The translations under genes were made by a program, and so were the position numbers. A model generated the notes under the pieces. It was not told the DNA's origin. It did no database searches and saw only the letters and a program-made list of their open reading frames with translations. Shown piece by piece: positions 1 through 8,121 of a DNA stretch of 57,958 bases (its first letter is position 1; each line of letters starts with the position of its first letter). This stretch comes from Flavobacteriales bacterium UBA6049 (lineage in GTDB: Bacteria > Bacteroidota > Bacteroidia > Flavobacteriales_G > Salibacteraceae): positions 1 through 57,958 of the forward strand of contig DIYR01000094.1 in assembly GCA_002429085.1 (NCBI GenBank), given 5' to 3'.

Positions 1-1
1 C

Positions 2-157
2 GTTACATTAACTACTTTGGGGTACGGAGATATATATCCTACGCACCCTTTTACTCAAGCGCTTGCTATATTCATTGCAATAAGTGGAGTCTTTTACATG
101 GGGTTCTTGGTTGGTGCTTTGATAGGTGCATTTATTTCAGAAAAACAAAAAACATAA
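2..157 (+). CDS. Potassium/ion channel C-terminal fragment (partial)
   Basis: The 51 C-terminal residues of a gene cut by the left window edge. The frame opens with VTLTTLGYGDIYPTHP, which contains the K+-channel selectivity filter signature T-x-G-Y-G-D, followed by a hydrophobic helix (about residues 20-46) and a short polar tail ending SEKQKT. This is the pore loop plus last membrane helix of a two-TM (Ion_trans_2) channel of the inner membrane. The stop lies three bases before the next start, so it is probably co-transcribed with the DnaJ-like gene. Whether a regulatory or larger voltage-sensor domain precedes it cannot be seen. Confidence 0.8.
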   Translation, partial: VTLTTLGYGDIYPTHPFTQALAIFIAISGVFYMGFLVGALIGAFISEKQKT

Positions 158-160
158 CTC

Positions 161-928
161 ATGTCTAAATATGCTAAGTGGATTGCAGGTGGACTCGGAT
201 GGGCTGTTGGTGGCCCAATAGGAGGAATTGCAGGATTCGTTTTAGGTTCGTTATTTGATAATGCTTCTGATATTGACGAACGATATCGAGCTTCGGGAAA
301 CAGGGGGAGTGGAGAGCAACGAAGTAGAGCGCATCAAGAAACTCGTCCAGGAGATTTTGGAATTAGTTTGGTGATTTTATCTGCAGCTGTTATGAAGGCT
401 GATGGTAAGGTGATGAAATCTGAATTGAACTATGTAAAACAGTTTTTAGTCAATCAGTTTGGGGATGAAAAAGCCAAAGACTTGGTTCAAATGCTGCGGG
501 AAGTATTAGAACATGATGTTTCGGTTCGTCAGGTATGTTTACAAATTAAACAACACATGACTCATCCAATGCGTCTGCAATTGTTGCACTACTTAGTGGG
601 AATAGGAAAGGCAGATCACGACTTGAGTCAATCAGAAGTGAATCTCTTGTCCACGATATCCAGATATCTAGGGATTAGTCAAAAAGACTTTCAGTCCATT
701 TATGCGATGTTTGGAGCCAAAGAAGACCCTCAAGTGCACTATGATATTCTTGAAATTCCGAAGTCGGCTACCAATGATGAGGTTAAAAAGGCATACCGTA
801 AAATGGCAGTAAAATATCATCCAGATAAGGTGGCATCATTAGGTGAAGAATTTCAAAAAGCAGCTAAAGAGAAGTTTCAACAAGTTCAAAATGCATACGA
901 TTCTATCAAGAAAGAACGAGGTATGTAG
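161..928 (+). CDS. TerB/J-domain co-chaperone (DjlA-like)
   Basis: 255 aa. An N-terminal glycine-rich hydrophobic stretch (about 8-32) could anchor it to the membrane. Residues about 65-180 look like the helical TerB/DjlA central domain, and 192-253 form a J domain with the HPD motif at 220-222 (sequence YHPDK). The order anchor, TerB, C-terminal J domain is that of DjlA, which stimulates DnaK ATPase activity. The protein is slightly shorter than Escherichia coli DjlA. It starts three bases after the channel gene and precedes the FKBP pair, so the local theme is protein folding. Substrates cannot be inferred. Confidence 0.8.
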   Translation: MSKYAKWIAGGLGWAVGGPIGGIAGFVLGSLFDNASDIDERYRASGNRGSGEQRSRAHQETRPGDFGISLVILSAAVMKADGKVMKSELNYVKQFLVNQFGDEKAKDLVQMLREVLEHDVSVRQVCLQIKQHMTHPMRLQLLHYLVGIGKADHDLSQSEVNLLSTISRYLGISQKDFQSIYAMFGAKEDPQVHYDILEIPKSATNDEVKKAYRKMAVKYHPDKVASLGEEFQKAAKEKFQQVQNAYDSIKKERGM

Positions 929-943
929 AATAAGGAAGACCAG

Positions 944-976
944 TTGAAGCATAGCATTTTATAAAGTGTATTTTCG
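944..976 (+). promoter_or_regulatory. Candidate promoter for the FKBP genes
   Basis: TTG at 944-946, a 22-nt spacer, and TATTTTCG at 969-976. This fits the Bacteroidota pattern TTG-N17-23-TAnnTTTG with one mismatch in the -7 box. It lies 26 nt before the start of the first FKBP gene. Assigned by pattern only. Confidence 0.4.
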
Positions 977-1002
977 TCCGTCTAAAACTGAGAATAATCA
1001 AT

Positions 1003-1713
1003 ATGAAAAATCGTAACATCATCCTTGGAGGATTGGCTATTGCAGGATTAGCATCTTGTAATCAACCATCTCAATCAGGATTTAATGGCCAATTAGCTAC
1101 GGAAGCTGATAGCGTAGGATATGCATTAGGAATAAACATTGCGTCTAGCACAAAGAATCAAGGTCTAGAGGGCTTGAATGAAAATGCAATGGCTGCGGCA
1201 GCAAAAGCAGTTATGGCAGGGGATAGCAATACAATAATGAGTGAGCAAGAAGCTATGCAGTTCTTGCAGACTTACTTCCGTCAATTGCAAGAAAGAAAGA
1301 TGGAAAAGGATAGAGCAGAAGCGCAAGAGAAAGAACAAGCCTTCTTAACTGAAAATGGTGCTCGCCCAGAAGTAACAACCACAGCTTCAGGTTTACAGTA
1401 CGAAGTATTGCAAGAAGGAGAAGGAAGTAACCCAGTAGCAACAGATCAAGTAACTGTTCATTATACTGGAACTTTATTAGATGGAAGTGTTTTTGATAGT
1501 TCTGTTGAAAGAGGTGAGCCAGCTACATTTGGTTTAAATCAAGTTATTCCTGGTTGGACAGAAGGAGTTCAATTAATGAACAAAGGGTCAAAGTATAAGT
1601 TCTACATTCCTTACAACTTAGGATATGGAGAAAGAGGAGCTGGACCAAACATACCTCCGTATTCTACGTTGGTGTTTGAAGTTGAGTTGATTGATATTAA
1701 TGCAGCAAGTTAA
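1003..1713 (+). CDS. FKBP-type peptidyl-prolyl isomerase, lipoprotein
   Basis: 236 aa. The N terminus is a lipoprotein signal with lipobox LASC (Cys19), so the protein is probably tethered to an envelope membrane facing the periplasm. Residues about 30-115 resemble the FKBP N-terminal dimerisation helices (DSVGYALGINIA is the typical opening). Residues about 140-232 are the FKBP catalytic barrel, with TVHYTGTLLDGSVFDSS and the conserved Y-G-E-R-G loop. Expected role: cis-trans isomerisation of prolyl bonds in folding envelope proteins (FkpA/Mip type). It is followed after six bases by a close paralogue, a tandem duplication. Confidence 0.9.
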   Translation: MKNRNIILGGLAIAGLASCNQPSQSGFNGQLATEADSVGYALGINIASSTKNQGLEGLNENAMAAAAKAVMAGDSNTIMSEQEAMQFLQTYFRQLQERKMEKDRAEAQEKEQAFLTENGARPEVTTTASGLQYEVLQEGEGSNPVATDQVTVHYTGTLLDGSVFDSSVERGEPATFGLNQVIPGWTEGVQLMNKGSKYKFYIPYNLGYGERGAGPNIPPYSTLVFEVELIDINAAS

Positions 1714-1719
1714 TTTACC

Positions 1720-2427
1720 ATGAGATTTACATGGATAGTTATCGTTGTTTCTTTATTCTTTGTCACTGAAGTTAGTGCTCAGAGTAAAGGAAAGCGAAAA
1801 GGAAAAAAAGCGAAAAAAGAACAAATGGATTTATCAAACGAGCTAGATTCAATAAGCTACAGTTTAGGTGTAAATATTGCCGAAAACTTGAAGGTACAAG
1901 GTTTGGATAGTGTAAATGCTGACGCAGTAAAAGCAGGATTTGAAGATGTGTTTGGTGGAGATTCTACCAAAATTACACCTGAACAGGCCAGTCAGATGTT
2001 GCAAGATTATTTTGCTAAAATCCAAGCAGTAAAAGCTGAAAAAATGAAAGCGGTAGGAAGAGAGTTTTTAGAAGAAAATGGTAAAAGAGCAGAAGTTACT
2101 ACAACCGCAAGTGGATTGCAGTATGAAGTATTGACTGAAGCCGAAGGAGCGAAGCCAAAGGCTACTGATCAAGTAACTGTTCATTATCATGGTACATTAA
2201 TCGATGGGACTGTTTTTGATAGTTCTGTTCAGCGCAGTCAACCGGCTACATTTGGTTTAAACCAGGTTATTAAAGGCTGGACGGAAGGTGTTCAACTAAT
2301 GTCCGTTGGATCGAAATATCGCTTCTTTATTCCTTACGACCTAGGATATGGAGAAAGAGGCGCTGGTGGCCAAATTGGACCATATGCTACATTAATTTTT
2401 GATGTAGAGTTGTTAGAGATTAAGTAA
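1720..2427 (+). CDS. FKBP-type peptidyl-prolyl isomerase, secreted
   Basis: 235 aa, tandem paralogue of the preceding gene. The N terminus is a signal peptide ending VSAQ with no lipobox cysteine, followed by a strongly basic patch (KGKRKGKKAKKEQ) absent from the first copy. FKBP_N-like helices lie at about 38-115 and the catalytic domain at about 143-235, sharing long identical stretches with the first copy (ATDQVTVHY, VFDSSV, LGYGERGAG). It is likely a soluble periplasmic isomerase. A strong bidirectional terminator follows. The differing anchors suggest the two copies divide the work between membrane and periplasm; that is inference. Confidence 0.88.
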   Translation: MRFTWIVIVVSLFFVTEVSAQSKGKRKGKKAKKEQMDLSNELDSISYSLGVNIAENLKVQGLDSVNADAVKAGFEDVFGGDSTKITPEQASQMLQDYFAKIQAVKAEKMKAVGREFLEENGKRAEVTTTASGLQYEVLTEAEGAKPKATDQVTVHYHGTLIDGTVFDSSVQRSQPATFGLNQVIKGWTEGVQLMSVGSKYRFFIPYDLGYGERGAGGQIGPYATLIFDVELLEIK

Positions 2428-2448
2428 TAAAACTTGTCGCTATAAAAT

Positions 2449-2480
2449 AAAAAAGCCCGATGATATCATCGGGCTTTTTT
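2449..2480. terminator. Bidirectional rho-independent terminator
   Basis: A perfect inverted repeat: 10-nt arms at 2455-2464 and 2465-2474 (arm GCCCGATGAT), flanked by A-runs on the left and T-runs on the right. It sits between the end of the second FKBP gene and the end of the convergent small gene, and can serve both strands. Confidence 0.85.
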
Positions 2481-2504
2481 AATACTTTGTTGGTAAGAGA
2501 AGAA

Positions 2505-2744
2505 CTATTTTTTAGTTACTTCAAAACCTTTGCTTTCTAGCAATTCTTTCAATTTTTGAATCTCGCTTTCTTCTCTACGAGCTTTCTCTTTTTCGATAGA
2601 TTTGATTAACCCATCAAGCTCGCGAGTTTCAAATTTTCCAAGTAGCTGGCCTGCGAATAATGATTTTAAAGTGCCATTGTTGTTTTGGTTTTCACGAAAC
2701 TTGGCAACAATTAAGCCTGGTGTTAAACCTTTAGATCTAGCCAT
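2505..2744 (-). CDS. Small conserved-looking hypothetical protein
   Basis: 79 aa, family not recognised. It is highly charged and predicted mostly helical. The first 25 residues are basic (MARSKGLTPGLIVAKFREN) and the C-terminal half (about 45-75) is a K/E-rich amphipathic helix that could form a coiled coil. No signal peptide or membrane segment is visible. It is convergent with the FKBP pair across a shared terminator and divergent from the WlbA-like gene. A real gene is supported by clean start and stop placement between promoter region and terminator. It could be a small nucleic-acid or ribosome-associated protein, but nothing proves this. Confidence 0.65.
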   Translation of the reverse strand: MARSKGLTPGLIVAKFRENQNNNGTLKSLFAGQLLGKFETRELDGLIKSIEKEKARREESEIQKLKELLESKGFEVTKK

Positions 2745-2750
2745 TTCCTA

Positions 2751-2758
2751 TATTTTTG
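2751..2758 (+). promoter_or_regulatory. -7 box (TATTTTTG) for the WlbA-like gene
   Basis: An exact match to TAnnTTTG located 65 nt before the chosen start at 2824, in the divergent intergenic region. No TTG was found at the usual -33 distance. Confidence 0.35.
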
Positions 2759-2823
2759 AAGATTTGAGACAAATATATAAGAAATTAGACGTTAATTTCT
2801 TTCAGAAAATAAGTGCGTTTTAT

Positions 2824-3852
2824 ATGAAGTTTGCCGTAGTAGGTTTTGGCCACATAGGAAGAAGACATGCCACAATTATCAATGAGTATCCAGGGATTGA
2901 ATTAGTTGGAATAGTTGATAATAATAATGATGTTCAAAAGCATGAACTTTTTCCTGTTGGAGTACCGTTCTTTTCTTCAATCGAAGAACTCATTCAAAGT
3001 ACGGAGGTAGAAATCATAAATATCTGTACACCAAATGGCTTGCATGCAGATCAGGCCTTAGAATGTTTGGAGAATCGGAAGCACGTGGTTATTGAAAAGC
3101 CAATGGGGTTAGGTAAAGCTAAATGCGAAGAGGTAATCTTCAAAGCTTTGCAAATGTCTCGTCAGGTATTTGTTGTAAAGCAAAACAGATATAGTCCTCC
3201 AAGTAAATGGCTAAAATCATTAGTAGAAGATGATATTCTTGGGAATATTCATATGGTGCAAATTAACTGCTATTGGAATAGGGATGATAGATACTACAAG
3301 CCTGGTGGTTGGAAAGGATCGTTGGATTTAGATGGAGGAACTTTGTATACCCAGTTTAGCCATTTTATAGATATTATGTATTGGATTTTCGGAGATATAC
3401 AAAACATCAAAGGAAACTTTAACGATTTTACTCATGAAACTAATACCGAATTCGAAGATTCTGGTTTTGTGAATTTCGAGTTTGTGAACGGAGGTTTAGG
3501 AACAATTAATTTCTCAACTGCGGTATGGGGTAAGAACATGGAGAGTTCAATTACCGTTGTAGCTGAAAACGGATCATTAAAAATTGGTGGACAGTACATG
3601 AATGAAATTGAATATTGTCACATAGATAATTACGTTCAGCCTGAATTGCCTCCAACAAATCCTCCTAATGACTATGGACCTTTCAAGGGAAGTGCAGCTA
3701 ATCATCATTATGTGATAGAAAATGTGGTTAATGTATTAGAAGGGAAAGACACAATTACGGCAAACGCACTCGAAGGATTGAAAGTGGTAGACATTATTGA
3801 GCGGATTTACCAAGAGCGTCCAGAGAGTTTAGTGAAACCCAGTCTTACTTAA
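2824..3852 (+). CDS. Gfo/Idh/MocA dehydrogenase, WlbA/WbpB-like
   Basis: 342 aa. The start was placed at MKFAVVGFGHIG because this opens the Rossmann strand directly; an upstream extension in frame would read through the divergent gene. The NAD-binding GFGHIGRRH lies at 7-15 and the family EKP motif at 91-93. The C-terminal catalytic half carries CYWNRDDRYY, GWKGSLDLDGG and TQFSHFIDIMYW, segments I associate with WlbA/WbpB, which oxidises C3 of UDP-GlcNAc-uronic acid. It sits 9.5 kb from the acetyltransferase of the same pathway and alone between unrelated genes. The subfamily call is from memory of motifs; the superfamily call is firm. Confidence 0.8.
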   Translation: MKFAVVGFGHIGRRHATIINEYPGIELVGIVDNNNDVQKHELFPVGVPFFSSIEELIQSTEVEIINICTPNGLHADQALECLENRKHVVIEKPMGLGKAKCEEVIFKALQMSRQVFVVKQNRYSPPSKWLKSLVEDDILGNIHMVQINCYWNRDDRYYKPGGWKGSLDLDGGTLYTQFSHFIDIMYWIFGDIQNIKGNFNDFTHETNTEFEDSGFVNFEFVNGGLGTINFSTAVWGKNMESSITVVAENGSLKIGGQYMNEIEYCHIDNYVQPELPPTNPPNDYGPFKGSAANHHYVIENVVNVLEGKDTITANALEGLKVVDIIERIYQERPESLVKPSLT

Positions 3853-3906
3853 TATTCATTTAACAGTAGAGTAGGCTTCTCATAAAAACTGAGTTTGTAG
3901 TAATAG

Positions 3907-3914
3907 TAGTTTTG
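3907..3914 (+). promoter_or_regulatory. -7 box (TAGTTTTG) for the solute-binding protein gene
   Basis: An exact TAnnTTTG match 33 nt before the ATG at 3948. No good TTG -33 element was found. Confidence 0.35.
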
Positions 3915-3947
3915 CCTTCAAATTGTTTGAAACCTAAATTACTGACT

Positions 3948-4757
3948 ATGAGAAGTTCAATTATCCTTCTTGCTTTTTTATTTAGTGGTGTGTTTTCGGC
4001 TATTAGTCAAGAAAACAAAGAGCTAACAGTACACTATTTGAAGGAATACCCTTATGCTTTCGAAGAAAGCAATAAGCTGAAAGGAATTGAAATTGATATC
4101 CTGAATCATTTTCAAAAATGGTTGAAGGATCAAAAAAACATGGATATTTCCTTTACTTATGTCGAAGAGAAATCTTTTGATGAAGCATATAAGGCTACAG
4201 TTTCTGAAAAGAGTTCCGTAACTGCCGCAAGCATTACTATTACAAAAGATAGAAAAGAAGAGGTAGACTTTTCTAAGCCATACTTGAAGAATGCATCTGT
4301 TTTAATCACAGGAATGTCTGTTCATAGTTTACGTTCATACAATGAACTTCCAGAAGTATTTAACGGAATGGTAGCTCTTGTTCGTAAAGGAACAACGCAT
4401 GAAGAGGAGTTGAAGGAAATTAAAGCGATGTATTTTCCTGACATGATTGTGAAGTACGTTGAGACTGTTGATGAAATGGAGGAGATGCTTAAAAGTGATT
4501 CTAAATATTATGCAATGATTGACTTGATTACTTTTTGGAGATGGAAAGTGAGAGATGAGATGCCAATTAAGATGCACAATGTAATGACAGAACGTAATGA
4601 AAAGTTTGGCTTTGCATTTTCAAAAGGTTCTGGAATGGCCGAGTTGTTCAATGAGTTTTTCTTGAGTGGCTTTAAGTTTACCTCAACAGAAGAATACATC
4701 AGTATTTTAGATGCATACTTAGGTCCAGAAATTAGAGAAAGTGTTCGAATGAAGTAA
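3948..4757 (+). CDS. Periplasmic solute-binding protein family 3, orphan
   Basis: 269 aa from the ATG that opens a signal peptide (MRSSIILLAFLFSGVFSAISQ); the in-frame upstream TTG would put 12 polar residues before it and overlaps a promoter-like box. The mature protein begins ELTVHYLKEYPYAFEE and contains LKGIEIDILNHFQKWL and ITITKDRKEEVDFSKPYL, typical of the amino-acid-binding SBP_bac_3 fold (first lobe, strand-loop-helix and hinge). No ABC permease or ATPase gene lies nearby, so it may act as a stand-alone sensor or lytic-transglycosylase-like accessory instead of a transporter subunit. Ligand unknown. It is a single-gene unit with its own terminator. Confidence 0.75.
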   Translation: MRSSIILLAFLFSGVFSAISQENKELTVHYLKEYPYAFEESNKLKGIEIDILNHFQKWLKDQKNMDISFTYVEEKSFDEAYKATVSEKSSVTAASITITKDRKEEVDFSKPYLKNASVLITGMSVHSLRSYNELPEVFNGMVALVRKGTTHEEELKEIKAMYFPDMIVKYVETVDEMEEMLKSDSKYYAMIDLITFWRWKVRDEMPIKMHNVMTERNEKFGFAFSKGSGMAELFNEFFLSGFKFTSTEEYISILDAYLGPEIRESVRMK

Positions 4758-4782
4758 CCTCTTGAAACAATAACAAAAAGGT

Positions 4783-4811
4783 AGCCTCCAAGATTAATTG
4801 GGGGCTTTTTT
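4783..4811. terminator. Rho-independent terminator
   Basis: A 7-bp stem (AGCCTCC with GGGGGCT, one G-T pair), 10-nt loop, and a six-T tail after the solute-binding gene. On the other strand the stem is followed by a five-T run, so it could also end the TonB-receptor transcript. Confidence 0.8.
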
Positions 4812-4860
4812 GTATTGTTTTTAGCTAAAAGGTAGAACTGTAGCGAGAAAGTATTTTAAT

Positions 4861-7398
4861 CTAGAAGTCAACAATCAACCGTACATTTACCTGCCTACTG
4901 GTGAGATAATTTGGAATGGCGTATTGACGATTCGATATATCTCTAATCCAGAGATATGAGATGGTATTATTAATAGCGAGTAGGTTGAATACTTCAACGT
5001 TTAACCAAATATTGTCTATGTGCTTAAAAGCCTTAGCGGTTCCAAGTTGTTTGCGTTTATTCTTTTCTGGTCTGAGTAATTGCTTAGATAAGCCAATATC
5101 AACTCTTCTATATGGAGGAATACGTAATGTGTCTTGATATCGATTGTAAGATGGAGGACCAAAGGGTAACCCTGTTCCAAAAACAATATTTAAGTTCATT
5201 TTAGTAGTAGGGTCATTTGGTAAATAATCTTGGAAGAAGAGCGAGAAATTTACACGTTGATCTGTTGGTCTTGGTATGTTACCAGGATTAACACGTTGCG
5301 AGTCAACAGGTGGTCGTGCAACATTTCCAACATAGGTTCTATTACCATCAGAGTCGTAATATTTGTAATAGAAATCATCTTCAATATCTTCAGCGGTGCC
5401 CATTACACTCATGCTAATCCATGACTCTACACCAGGAACAAATTCACCATTTAGTTTTAAGTCTAATCCGGTGGCATAACCATTGGCATTGTTTTCGGCA
5501 TAGTACCTAATTCTTACGTTGTCTATTTCGTAAGGAATCAAGTTTTTCAATTGCTTGTAATATGCTTCCGCTTGTAGTTTAAATGGACGGTTCCAGATAT
5601 TGAATACGTAATCCATTCCTACTACGTAATGAATAGATGTTTGTGCTTTAATATTAGGATTAATCTCACCTTGAAGATTACGCATCTCGCGATAGAAAGG
5701 TGGTTGGTGATAATATCCCCAAGCTGCTTTAAATAAGAAGTTTCGTTTCCAGTTTGGTTTCCAAGAGAGAGAAGCTCTTGGGCCACCAACTAATTGCTCG
5801 TTAAAGCTCCAGTAATTAGCTCTTGCACCAACATTAAAGGCTATTTCGTTGGAATCTATAGATAACGTTTTTCGAAATTGTCCGTATCCCGTAAAACGAT
5901 TCGATTCTATTTCGTTATCACTTTTTACAACATCATACAACTCAATGGTTGGACGTGGTTGAAATGGTTGTTGTTGCGGTATAGAAAATCCAGAGCTATC
6001 TATGTTTTGCCATTCGCTGAACTCGTCTTCAATTAGCTCGTACTGCCCTTTAGCTCCCCAGTCAATAGTATATCCTTTTCCGTAGTATGTTCCTTTATGT
6101 TCAAAAGAAGCTATGTATACATCTAAAAAGTTTCTGGCATGATTTAAAAAGCCACCAATACCGCGAGTAGTAAGAGGATTTCCAAAATTGTCTGACCCTA
6201 AATCCCTATCTAGTTCCGATAGACGATAAGCACCTTCTACATCAAAACGTTCTTCTTCAACAGACCTTGTTCCTGAAGCAATAAACTTTAATTGAAGTTC
6301 ATCAGTGGGATTGTGAGTAGACCCAATTGCTCCTACAAAGGTTTCGTACGCATTAATTTCTTGTCCCTCAAAAAAGACATTGAGTTGCAATGCTTCATTG
6401 ATAGTCCCAAATTCTGTTGTCCTATTTTCTGGCACAAAACGATAGGTATTTTTAGCGTAGTTTACAAAACCATTTATTTCCCAATTAGTAGTGATATCGT
6501 ATGTTAAGTAACTCTGATAATCTAGGAATTCTGGTTGATAATCGCCCTGAGTTTCCAGAGAGTTCAAGAGGTATTGATTTGTTCTGTAGCGGAATCCATG
6601 TATTTGAGTAAAACGATAGTTCTTAGAAGCGTTTTCTAAATGCACATTAGCTCCAAGTAAACTTACTTCGGCACTTCCACCAAACCTTCTTGTTGGTTCT
6701 TTATATTGTACATCTAGAACACTGGACATTTTATCACCATACTTTGATTCAAAACCACCAGAGCTAAAGTTTACATTACTAACCATTTTTGGATTGATGA
6801 AACTCAACCCTTCCTGTTGCCCACTTCTAACCAAAAAAGGTCTGTAAACAGCTACATCGTTTACGTAGATCAAATTTTCATCGTAATTCCCACCACGAAC
6901 ATTGTATTGAGAACTTAATTCATTATTACTAGTAACCCCTAATCCTTGAAAGAGCAGTGTTTTTTCTAAACTAGCATTGGGGGAGGGTAGTTGATCTAAT
7001 GATTTAGGGTCAATCTTGACCATTGTAGTTTGTCGAGTTCGTTCGTCTGTAATGGTTACTTGGCCAATAGATTCTGAGGAGAACTGCATATTGAACGAAT
7101 GAGTATGAACTTCATTCGGTTGTAAGTTTACTGAATATCTAATGGTGTCAAACCCAACAAAAGTGGTAACCAGCGTTACATCTTTATTAGCAGGAACTTG
7201 AATTGAGAAAGTTCCCGTAGGAGTACTTACTGTACCGTTGGCAGTACCTTCAATCAAAATGTTAGCATTCCCTAACGGAAAGCCATTATCATCAAAGATG
7301 CTTCCTTTTACAGTGGCTTTTTCTTGGCTAAAGGCTACTAAAACCGAGCAAAGCAATAAGCCGATACTAATGATATTCTTTAACAGCACAGTTTTCAA
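4861..7398 (-). CDS. TonB-dependent receptor with carboxypeptidase-regulatory domain
   Basis: 845 aa. A signal peptide (1-24, ending AFSQ) is followed by a beta-sandwich CarboxypepD_reg domain (about 27-110; KGSIFDDNGFPLGNANILIEG) and then the plug (about 130-240; NVRGGNYDENLIYVND). The rest is the outer-membrane barrel, ending in a C-terminal strand with terminal Phe (VNVRLIVDF). Such receptors import large ligands with TonB-ExbBD energy. No SusD-like partner lies next to it, so it is not a classic glycan utilisation locus, and the ligand is unknown. A TACCTTTG box lies 7 nt upstream of the start. Confidence 0.9.
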   Translation of the reverse strand: MKTVLLKNIISIGLLLCSVLVAFSQEKATVKGSIFDDNGFPLGNANILIEGTANGTVSTPTGTFSIQVPANKDVTLVTTFVGFDTIRYSVNLQPNEVHTHSFNMQFSSESIGQVTITDERTRQTTMVKIDPKSLDQLPSPNASLEKTLLFQGLGVTSNNELSSQYNVRGGNYDENLIYVNDVAVYRPFLVRSGQQEGLSFINPKMVSNVNFSSGGFESKYGDKMSSVLDVQYKEPTRRFGGSAEVSLLGANVHLENASKNYRFTQIHGFRYRTNQYLLNSLETQGDYQPEFLDYQSYLTYDITTNWEINGFVNYAKNTYRFVPENRTTEFGTINEALQLNVFFEGQEINAYETFVGAIGSTHNPTDELQLKFIASGTRSVEEERFDVEGAYRLSELDRDLGSDNFGNPLTTRGIGGFLNHARNFLDVYIASFEHKGTYYGKGYTIDWGAKGQYELIEDEFSEWQNIDSSGFSIPQQQPFQPRPTIELYDVVKSDNEIESNRFTGYGQFRKTLSIDSNEIAFNVGARANYWSFNEQLVGGPRASLSWKPNWKRNFLFKAAWGYYHQPPFYREMRNLQGEINPNIKAQTSIHYVVGMDYVFNIWNRPFKLQAEAYYKQLKNLIPYEIDNVRIRYYAENNANGYATGLDLKLNGEFVPGVESWISMSVMGTAEDIEDDFYYKYYDSDGNRTYVGNVARPPVDSQRVNPGNIPRPTDQRVNFSLFFQDYLPNDPTTKMNLNIVFGTGLPFGPPSYNRYQDTLRIPPYRRVDIGLSKQLLRPEKNKRKQLGTAKAFKHIDNIWLNVEVFNLLAINNTISYLWIRDISNRQYAIPNYLTSRQVNVRLIVDF

Positions 7399-7405
7399 AA
7401 AGCCC

Positions 7406-7413
7406 CAAAGGTA
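7406..7413 (-). promoter_or_regulatory. -7 box (TACCTTTG) for the TonB receptor
   Basis: An exact TAnnTTTG match on the minus strand whose last base lies 7 nt before the ATG, suggesting a very short or absent 5' leader. No TTG was found at the usual -33 spacing. Confidence 0.4.
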
Positions 7414-7473
7414 GTGTTATCTGATTCGCAGTAGGTAACGGAGTATACAATCAATTATTGCCAAGAAAAATGG

Positions 7474-8106
7474 CTATTGTTTTAACTTTCCTTTTTTCCA
7501 AGAATCAATGAATTGTGCCCAAGCAAGAGGATTTAGAATAGTCCAAGAGGGATATCCGCCTGCAGTATATAATTGACTATTGCGATTAATTTGACTGTAC
7601 TTGAAATTCGAGGATCCATCTGCCATAGGCATGTTGGCAGCAAGCGCTCTCATAGATTCATCATCTAAGTTTGTCAATGCTTGCTCAAGTTGAGCTCTAT
7701 TAAGGTTTAGATTCACAAATGCTTCTCTGAATTCAGATTTGCTTGGCCAAGGATACACTTGAACTTCTTGTAGCATGAAAGTGTCAGAAGTCATTAGTTG
7801 AATCAAAGAGTACCTGTTCGTAGAAAGTGTATCTGGAATTACAAAATATTCATCGGCATATCCAATACTCGAGAATTCAATAGTATCTCCTTTCGCAGCT
7901 ACAAAAGAGAAATAGCCATAAATATCAGAAGTAGTTCCTCTAAATGAGTTTCGAATGATTATAGCGGTAAACGGAAGAGGAGAGAGACTATCTTCTTCTA
8001 ACACAACTCCACTAAACTGAATAAGGTCGTTGCTTTTGTTTTCATTTTGGCTAAATCCAACTGAACTTAGTAGTAAGAACAATATGAGGGCACTTAACTT
8101 TTGCAT
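7474..8106 (-). CDS. Carboxypeptidase-like regulatory domain protein
   Basis: 210 aa. A signal peptide (MQKLSALILFLLLSSVGFSQ) precedes a CarbopepD_reg_2-type beta sandwich (about 30-115; QFSGVVLEEDSLSPLPFTAI, FRGTTSDIYGYFSF). The C-terminal 90 residues are helical and end in the basic tail WKKGKLKQ. Such proteins are common, poorly characterised envelope proteins in Bacteroidota. It lies between the M23 peptidase and the TonB receptor on the same strand, with its own promoter box overlapping the upstream stop codon. Role unknown; structural or accessory function in the envelope is inferred. Confidence 0.75.
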   Translation of the reverse strand: MQKLSALILFLLLSSVGFSQNENKSNDLIQFSGVVLEEDSLSPLPFTAIIIRNSFRGTTSDIYGYFSFVAAKGDTIEFSSIGYADEYFVIPDTLSTNRYSLIQLMTSDTFMLQEVQVYPWPSKSEFREAFVNLNLNRAQLEQALTNLDDESMRALAANMPMADGSSNFKYSQINRNSQLYTAGGYPSWTILNPLAWAQFIDSWKKGKLKQ

Positions 8107-8113
8107 ATGCTTA

Positions 8114-8121
8114 CAAATCTA
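8114..8121 (-). promoter_or_regulatory. -7 box (TAGATTTG) overlapping the M23 stop codon
   Basis: An exact TAnnTTTG match on the minus strand. Its first three bases are the TAG stop of the M23 peptidase gene, and its last base is 7 nt before the ATG of the next gene. No TTG was found at the expected -33 position. Confidence 0.4.

Noticed and set aside
2602..2823. In-frame N-terminal extension of the WlbA-like dehydrogenase
   Set aside because: It runs antisense through the small minus-strand gene, and the Rossmann fold starts cleanly at MKFAVVGFGHIG (2824).
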